Positions 58,961 through 64,000 of a stretch of DNA of 64,000 nt are shown here, piece after piece. The notes below the pieces were generated by a model. It made no database searches. It worked only from the letters and a program-made list of their open reading frames with translations, and was not told the DNA's origin. Location: positions 4,469 to 68,468 of the forward strand of contig DASYKS010000093.1 of NCBI GenBank assembly GCA_035995205.1, in the 5' to 3' direction. Both the position numbers and the translations under genes were made by a program. The stretch is from DASYKS01 sp035995205 (GTDB lineage Bacteria > Acidobacteriota > Thermoanaerobaculia > Multivoradales > UBA5704). Position 1 is the stretch's first letter; every line of letters starts with the position of its first letter.

Positions 58961-60265
58961 CTATTTGCGCTGACCCGCTCCGAGCTTCCGGATCTTCTGA
59001 TAGGCCGCCCGCAAGCCGGGTAAGCTCATCACCTTCTCCCGTAGGCGCCAGGTAATCGTCCCGGTGACGGAGCGGAGCGTCTTCGCCCGATGATCGCTTT
59101 CCAGCCGGGTGGCCCGGAGCTCCTCCTCCAGCTCTGGCAGCCGGTCAGCGCATCGAGCTTGCCGGAGCTCCTCCTCCAGCTCCCTCACCCGGAGGTCGAG
59201 CCACTGCCGCTGTTTGTCGAGGTCTGCGGCCACGTTCTTGAGGTGAGGGGTCCAGCCGGCCCAGCCGCGCAGATAGACCGCGGCGGCCCGGGATTCCTCG
59301 GCAGGATCGGCAGGCCCCTCCCGTCCGTACTCGCCGATCACCTCCTCGTAGAGGGCGACGAGACGGTCGAGAGCGGGCTCGAGGCCCGCCTCCTCTCGGA
59401 CCCGCCGCGAGACCTCGGCGGCGTCGCGCGCGTCGTAGCGCTCGATCTCCTTCAGGATCAGGTCCGGAAGGAGCGGGCGGCGCAGGGTGCGCAGACCGAG
59501 GTTCAGCCGGCGCAGGGCGTCGAGATCGGCGCTGGTGACCATCTGCCCGAGGCCGCGATAGTCGCAAAGCACCACCGCCGTCCCCACCGCCAACGCCTCC
59601 AGCGCGCTCTTGGCCTTGGCGAAGACGAGGTCGTACTCTGCGATCGCCTCGCCTGGATCGACCAGGGACCGGCCGACGCCCGAGCCCACCACGTCCAGGG
59701 GGAGGCCGGCGCGCCGGCAGGCCTCCTGGACCGCCGGAAGGTGGGTGTCCTCGCGCGCATAGTTGCTGAACAACAAAGCCCGTCGCGGGCGCTCGGGAAG
59801 GGGACCGCGCGGTGGAAACCTGTCGAGGTCGGCCCAGTTCGGGAGGACTCGGACCCGCTCTTCCGGGATCCCATGCTCGAAGAGGACGCGGTCGCGATTC
59901 GTCCAGTCGACCGCGACGTAGCGGCGGATGCGCGAGAACAGCGGCGGGGCGTCGTGCCAGACGGCCCAGTCGTGCGTGGCGAAGATTCCGGGTACGCCGG
60001 GGAAATGCAAAAAGGCCGTCATCGCCTGCTGATGGTGGTGCCCGTGGATCACGTCCGGAGGAGCCCCGAGCCGGGAGAGATCGTCGACTACGGGGACCGT
60101 GGCGGCGCGGATCTCCTCCGCGATCTCGCCGAGATCGGGACTGTAGACCAGGGGGGTGTGCCCGCGCCGCAGGAGCCCCAGAGCAGCCTCTTTGATATAG
60201 ACCTCTGTCCCGGTGCGGGATGCCAGGGTGATGTTCGTGAACAGGATACGCAGGGGCCGGCTCAT
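58961..60265 (-). CDS. Glycosyltransferase (GT4-like) with C-terminal coiled coil
   Basis: A 434-residue protein. The N-terminal Rossmann half (MSRPLRILFTNITLASRTGT) and the C-terminal half with the nucleotide-sugar-binding E-x-x-x-x-x-x-x-E-type region (KAKSALEALAVGTAVVLCDY) fit GT-B retaining glycosyltransferases. The last 90 residues are an alpha-helical, Glu/Arg-rich coiled coil ending in a basic tail (WRLREKVMSLPGLRAAYQKI), usual for surface-polysaccharide assembly enzymes. It is coupled by an ATGA overlap to the PIG-L remnant upstream. Sugar donor and acceptor unknown. Confidence 0.85.
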   Translation of the reverse strand: MSRPLRILFTNITLASRTGTEVYIKEAALGLLRRGHTPLVYSPDLGEIAEEIRAATVPVVDDLSRLGAPPDVIHGHHHQQAMTAFLHFPGVPGIFATHDWAVWHDAPPLFSRIRRYVAVDWTNRDRVLFEHGIPEERVRVLPNWADLDRFPPRGPLPERPRRALLFSNYAREDTHLPAVQEACRRAGLPLDVVGSGVGRSLVDPGEAIAEYDLVFAKAKSALEALAVGTAVVLCDYRGLGQMVTSADLDALRRLNLGLRTLRRPLLPDLILKEIERYDARDAAEVSRRVREEAGLEPALDRLVALYEEVIGEYGREGPADPAEESRAAAVYLRGWAGWTPHLKNVAADLDKQRQWLDLRVRELEEELRQARCADRLPELEEELRATRLESDHRAKTLRSVTGTITWRLREKVMSLPGLRAAYQKIRKLGAGQRK

Positions 60266-60477
60266 CCGGTGCGCCCGAGCTCACGCAGGACCCTGGCCAG
60301 TGGCAGGAAGTGCTCGCGGAACCGCAAGACCCGGGGATAGCGGCCCGCTGCGACCTGCCTCTCGCCATAGCTCTCGTAATAGGGCGGCTCCTCGATCAGG
60401 GCCTCGAGCCAACCATAGACGCGGAGCTCGTGGCCGGGGTGCGCGATCACCAGGGCAACCTTCGGAAATCCGGCCAT
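60262..60477 (-). pseudogene. PIG-L-type deacetylase with the middle deleted
   Basis: A 71-codon frame. The first 23 residues (MAGFPKVALVIAHPGHELRV...) are the start of a PIG-L / LmbE-type N-acetylglucosaminyl deacetylase with the A-H-P-x-H-E metal motif; it then jumps to PPYYESYGERQVAAGRYPRV..., the C-terminal end of the same protein type. The roughly 150-180 residues carrying the rest of the active site are missing. The frame is preserved across the join and its stop overlaps the glycosyltransferase start, so it is still translated but should be inactive as a deacetylase. Confidence 0.6.
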
Positions 60478-60697
60478 AGGGCGAGAGTTTAGTGGAAGAC
60501 CCAGGAAGAAGAGTGCCAGGCGACGGGTACGAAATAGCTACGGCTCCAACCGTACTACGGTGCGGCACCGGCGATCTCGTCTGCCGCCTTGATAATCAAA
60601 GTTACCGATTTACAAGTTCTCGGCTGGGGGAGTACCTTCCGCTTCGGTCAACATTGCGGGCGACAACGCGTCCGCAAGCTCCAAGAAGGAGGTCCCT

Positions 60698-61021
60698 GTG
60701 ACGTCACACTCGTCCGTCCTTTGTCTGCTCGCGGTCCTCGTTGCGGCTTTGGCCTTGGTTCCTGCGCCCGCTGCGGCGGCGCCGCCCGGCTGTTTCTGCG
60801 GTGGCTTTGAGCAGACTCCTCAGGATTGGGGCTACGGCTCCGACTGCTCCCAGGCCGCGGCCAACCTGTGGGCGCAAGCCGAGCAGTACATCGTCTGCGA
60901 GGACATTCCCTCGACCTGCGGTCGCCAGAACGTCACGACCGCCGGCTGCCATTGGGATGCCTACACAGGCCAGTTCCAGGTCGACGGCTACGTCAAGTTC
61001 CGCTGCTGGATATGCGACTAG
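60698..61021 (+). CDS. Small secreted Cys-rich protein
   Basis: A 107-residue protein from the GTG at 60698, with a near-perfect AAGGAGGT ribosome site 4 nt upstream. A Sec signal peptide (LCLLAVLVAALALVPAPAAA) is followed by about 75 residues with eight Cys (GCFCGGF, SDC, IVCED, STCGRQ, GCHWDA, RCWICD), probably four disulfides. I do not recognise the family. Small disulfide-rich exported proteins can be inhibitors, toxins or matrix components; nothing here chooses. The 220 bp upstream contain no other gene. Confidence 0.72.
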   Translation: MTSHSSVLCLLAVLVAALALVPAPAAAAPPGCFCGGFEQTPQDWGYGSDCSQAAANLWAQAEQYIVCEDIPSTCGRQNVTTAGCHWDAYTGQFQVDGYVKFRCWICD

Positions 61022-61097
61022 CGATTCGATTTCCCTGCCCGTTCTCGGAACGGGCAGGGGCTTCGGCGCGCTCAATGGCGACGGTTGAACCCAACGA

Positions 61098-63413
61098 TCA
61101 GAACGGCGTCACCGATTGGCAGGCCGCGGGCGCCGAGGCGCAGGCTTCGTTGCCCGTGGGGTGTGCGGTCACCTGGTAGAAGTAGGTGTTGCCGGCGGCG
61201 ACGTTTGAGTCGGAGAGGCTGCCGCCCGCGAAATCGTTGACGATCTTGGTGAAGCCCGCGTTGCATCCCTGCTCGTTGCGGAAGACGTCGAACACTCCCG
61301 TGCCGGCAATGCCCACGGTGACCAAAGCGGCCCCGGCGGTGAGGGTCACCGTCGGCGCCGCGGGGGCCGCGCAGCCGGCGAACGAAAGGCTCGCGCCCGG
61401 ATCGGTGGTGCAGGCGATGCCGTGGCGGTTGAACGCGGCGAAGAGCGCGCCGCCGTGGGGAGTGCCGTTGGCAAGGTTGCCGTCGTCGTCGTCCACCGCG
61501 CGCATGGTCTTCCACCACGAGCCCGTGTTGCAGCCGTTCGAGGTGAGAGTGCCGCCGCGCCTTGTGCAGGCGAACGAGCTGGTGGCCGAGTTGCGCGACA
61601 GGTACCAGAGCCGGTCGAGCACCGTCCACGCCGCGCCGGTGCCGGGGCTCGGCAGGTCGCGGTTGGCGAAGTCCCAGACCGCTTCGGACGGCACGTACGA
61701 CTCGCAGTGAACCTCCTTCTTGCAGGGACCGCTGCCCGCCGAGCAGTGGACCGCGGTGAAGTTCGCGACCGTCGCCGGGGTGTTCGAGACGTGCTTGGCG
61801 AAGTCGATGTCGCGCACCCCCGTGCAGGACGTGCAGGCGTCGCCGTAGCCGCTGCAATTGCTCGCCCGGAAGCCGGGTCCGATGCAGGAATCGTGAAGCT
61901 GAAGCGCCGCGGTCAGGTCGCCGTACGACTCGCCCGTGCCCCCCTCGGGCGCCATGCCGGTGCCGTCGTTCTTGTCCAGGCCATGACCGTATTCGTGAAG
62001 CGAGACGGCGGCGATCTCTCCCGTGTTGCCGCAGCCGCCGCCGGAACGGAAGAAGTTGAGCGTCGTGCCGTTCCAATAGGCGTTGCAGGTCTGGTTCAGA
62101 TTGACGTTGACCCGCAACTGCGCGGGAAGCCAGACGTTGGCCGGCAGCCAGCCGCGGCCGACTTCTTTGATCCGATTGACGTGGTAGTACTGGGTCCGCG
62201 AGGAGTGGGTGTTGCCCGCGCCGCCGTGGCCCGGCGTGGTGCAGTTGGTGCCGCCCGAGGTGCCGAGGGCGATGTTGCCCGCCGCGTCCGACGCTTGAGA
62301 AATGGCGCCGCAGGTGTCGACGATCCGCACGTAGGGACCGGCGAGCGTCGTGGTGACGACCCCGCCGAGGAAGTTGTAGGTCCCTTCGGAGCTGGCCGAG
62401 CCGCCGCTCGAAAGGTTCGCGTAGGGCATCGCGTGCACGGTCTCGGGCGTGACCGTCGGCGAGATCATGAAGACGCCGCCGGTCACCCGCGCCGTGGCGT
62501 AATCGTTGACGTCGGCGAAGTCGAGCACCGCCCCGGTCGTGGCGTCCACCCGGGCGCGCCAGGTGCCCATCGTGCCGTCGCGCCGGAACGTCACGTCCCA
62601 GACCTTCACCAGGCCGCGGCCTTTGCCCGAGTCGTACCCCTCGTCGAACCGCTCGTCGACCCCGTTGTCGGGCAGCAGATGCAGGCTGCCGCGGTCGATG
62701 AATCGATCGCCCGAGGTGAAGCCGCCGATGTAGGAGGCCACCGCCGTCCGCGCGTCGTCGCGCGACAGAACGTTCTGCGGCACGCGCGCGCCGGGGGCGG
62801 GCAGGTTCTCGGTGCCGAACTGGATCAGGTTGCCGTTGTTGACCCGGAAGACGACGCGCGCCCCTTCGACCGTCAGGCCGCCGCGAACGAGGTCGAAATC
62901 GACGAACCAGAGGTGCGAGGCGGGCTGCCCCGAACGCCCCTGATTCAAGCGGAGGGTGGCGGGGGAGACGCCGAGCATGCCGGCCACCTCGGGCAGGAAG
63001 CCGCGCGCGATCTTCTCCATCGCGGCGAGATCGATCTTGCCCGCGCCGCCGGTCACCCCCGCGAGATCCTCAAGTCGCAGCGAGTTGCCGCGGCCGGGAA
63101 TCCACGGCCGGCCGGTGCCTTCGACGAACGCGATCCTGCCGGTGCGCCCGTCGAGCGAGGCCTGCCAATCCCCCTTGGCGGTCGTGCGGAAGCCGTCCCA
63201 GCCGACCTGGGCGAAGAACGGCAGCACGCCGGGGTGCCGGTCGAGCGGGGCGATCGACTCGGAGAGCGCCAGGCGGTCGCTCTGGATCGCGAGCGAGCTC
63301 AAGACGTCGTTGCCCTGCTTGGCGACTTGGCCCCGCGCCGCCGCGGCGCCGAGGAGCAGCGCGCAGCCGAGCGAGGCGAGAGGGAGGAAGCCGAAGCGAC
63401 GGATCGTGCTCAT
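61098..63413 (-). CDS. Secreted zinc metallopeptidase, M36 (fungalysin)-like
   Basis: 771 residues from the ATG at 63413 (MSTIRRFGFLPLASLGCALL), the start of a signal peptide; an in-frame ATG 27 bp upstream is less likely. A propeptide with an FTP-like region (residues about 30-250) precedes the catalytic domain with the zinc motif HEYGHGLD (His473, Glu474, His477) and a downstream Glu in EGTGESYGDL. Cys-rich segments follow, and the last 85 residues form a fibronectin-III-like domain (APTVTLTAGAALVTVGIAG). It is an exported protease with an inhibitory prodomain. It faces the RiPP-like gene at 63555 on the same strand. Confidence 0.88.
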   Translation of the reverse strand: MSTIRRFGFLPLASLGCALLLGAAAARGQVAKQGNDVLSSLAIQSDRLALSESIAPLDRHPGVLPFFAQVGWDGFRTTAKGDWQASLDGRTGRIAFVEGTGRPWIPGRGNSLRLEDLAGVTGGAGKIDLAAMEKIARGFLPEVAGMLGVSPATLRLNQGRSGQPASHLWFVDFDLVRGGLTVEGARVVFRVNNGNLIQFGTENLPAPGARVPQNVLSRDDARTAVASYIGGFTSGDRFIDRGSLHLLPDNGVDERFDEGYDSGKGRGLVKVWDVTFRRDGTMGTWRARVDATTGAVLDFADVNDYATARVTGGVFMISPTVTPETVHAMPYANLSSGGSASSEGTYNFLGGVVTTTLAGPYVRIVDTCGAISQASDAAGNIALGTSGGTNCTTPGHGGAGNTHSSRTQYYHVNRIKEVGRGWLPANVWLPAQLRVNVNLNQTCNAYWNGTTLNFFRSGGGCGNTGEIAAVSLHEYGHGLDKNDGTGMAPEGGTGESYGDLTAALQLHDSCIGPGFRASNCSGYGDACTSCTGVRDIDFAKHVSNTPATVANFTAVHCSAGSGPCKKEVHCESYVPSEAVWDFANRDLPSPGTGAAWTVLDRLWYLSRNSATSSFACTRRGGTLTSNGCNTGSWWKTMRAVDDDDGNLANGTPHGGALFAAFNRHGIACTTDPGASLSFAGCAAPAAPTVTLTAGAALVTVGIAGTGVFDVFRNEQGCNAGFTKIVNDFAGGSLSDSNVAAGNTYFYQVTAHPTGNEACASAPAACQSVTPF

Positions 63414-63554
63414 TCTCTTCTCCTTGGATAAGGTGGGCATCTATGAAGAGAGTGCGGGAAGAGTAGGGATTGGGACGAAGGCGCTTCAGAGGGCTGGAAG
63501 ATCCAGGAACGGCAGCTCCCCGCCTCGGCGTCGACGAGAAGCTGCCCGAGATTT

Positions 63555-63758
63555 CTAGCAGGGGCAGAGACTGAAGCAGGTTTCGTAGTTGGTATTTCCG
63601 CACGTCGGGCAGTTGGTGATGCAGGCGGTGCGGTCGATGGTGTTGTGGCAGGCGAGGCAATCCGTTTGAGCCAAGGTTATCCCGCCGACCACAGGTCCAA
63701 GATCCAGCCGGCTCACCGACTCCTTGCTCAGGTGCAGCTTCTTTACACGCTTCTTCAT
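63555..63758 (-). CDS. Second RiPP precursor peptide with the same leader type
   Basis: A 67-residue peptide with an AGGAG site 7 nt before the ATG. The leader MKKRVKKLHLSKESVSRLDL followed by GPVVGG (Gly25-Gly26) aligns with the leader of the peptide at 11399-11593 (basic start, K-L-x-L-S-[KR]-E-[ST], double Gly). The core of 41 residues holds eight Cys (34, 37, 46, 50, 53, 61, 65, 67) and several Thr/Ser. The cores differ completely in sequence while leaders are conserved, as in families modified by one shared enzyme. No modification enzyme is in the window. Confidence 0.7.
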   Translation of the reverse strand: MKKRVKKLHLSKESVSRLDLGPVVGGITLAQTDCLACHNTIDRTACITNCPTCGNTNYETCFSLCPC

Positions 63759-64000
63759 GCTGTTCTCCTGTCAGGCCGCGGGACCAGGAGCCTCGCAGCG
63801 GTTAAGGGTAAAGATCATATTCTAAGAGCGCAATCGCTGGGTCGGCCGAAGGGGCTCCGGCAGGGCTCCGTCGTAGTCCCCTGGTAACGCTCGATTCTTG
63901 AGGGGGATAGGCCCGGCACTGGCTTTTCCGCAGAGAATCTGTTATTCCTTCTTCGTGCGATCCGCCCGCCTTGACGAGCCAACAGAGCCCGAGAACCTTC
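63759..64000. other. Right-hand end of the window without a supported gene (242 bp)
   Basis: Upstream region of the RiPP-like gene and beyond. It contains an AT-rich patch (63805-63828, with TATGAT on the minus strand) that could be a -10 element for that gene, but no spaced -35 box. No ORF of conserved type is seen up to the end. Confidence 0.5.

Overview
The window is GC-rich (about 70 percent by eye), densely packed DNA from a bacterial chromosome. The gene set points to an environmental Gram-negative bacterium: PlsY/GpsA, GMP synthase, a Ser/Thr kinase with a TonB-like tail, OmpA lipoprotein, NACHT and CHAT proteins, DUF2277, a sortilin-like propeller protein, M13 and M36 peptidases, and short peptides with lanthipeptide-type leaders. 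An Acidobacteriota (Thermoanaerobaculia-like) host is my best inference; no rRNA or tRNA is present to confirm it.

Layout. 1-3.2 kb: housekeeping genes plsY (partial), gpsA and guaA. 3.2-11.6 kb: a membrane CHAT protease with a candidate sigma-54 promoter, DUF2277, DoxX, a Ser/Thr kinase coupled to an OmpA lipoprotein, an amidohydrolase, a zinc-ribbon membrane protein and a RiPP-like precursor. 11.6-21.4 kb: a repeat-rich region holding a NACHT/pentapeptide/WD40 STAND protein coupled to tyrA, then a CHAT/NB-ARC/TPR protein. Two copies of a 21-nt-unit repeat element bracket the NACHT-tyrA pair.

21.5-48.4 kb is the centre of interest: twenty genes on one strand encoding a contractile injection system (CIS). 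Recognisable parts are sheath, tube, a chaperone-like protein, gpD-like hub, gpV spike, PAAR tip, gp25, gpJ, gpI and fibre-like proteins. Embedded in it are an OmpA/peptidoglycan-binding protein and two giant proteins. The two giants share about 575 N-terminal residues built as A-B-A'-B' and end in different enzymes, a zinc-metallopeptidase-like domain and an alpha/beta-hydrolase. This looks like a common delivery or scaffold region carrying exchangeable catalytic payloads. No capsid, terminase, holin, integrase or AAA+ ATPase is seen, so it is not a prophage and does not match the full standard eCIS gene set.

48.4-53.8 kb is a rearranged zone. An M13 peptidase gene lies between two 134-bp direct repeats of a GGDEF gene's 3' end, next to what looks like a transposase remnant. 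Further on are a permease/sigma-factor chimera and a frameshifted membrane gene. 54-64 kb: sortilin-like propeller protein, VOC protein, secreted repeat protein, glycosyltransferase with an internally deleted PIG-L remnant, a secreted Cys-rich protein, an M36-like peptidase and a second RiPP-like precursor.

Taken together, the 3.5-48 kb stretch combines caspase-like CHAT sensors, a STAND NTPase and a CIS with payload-like proteins. A link between intracellular sensing or cell death and CIS use is plausible but is inferred only from gene order.
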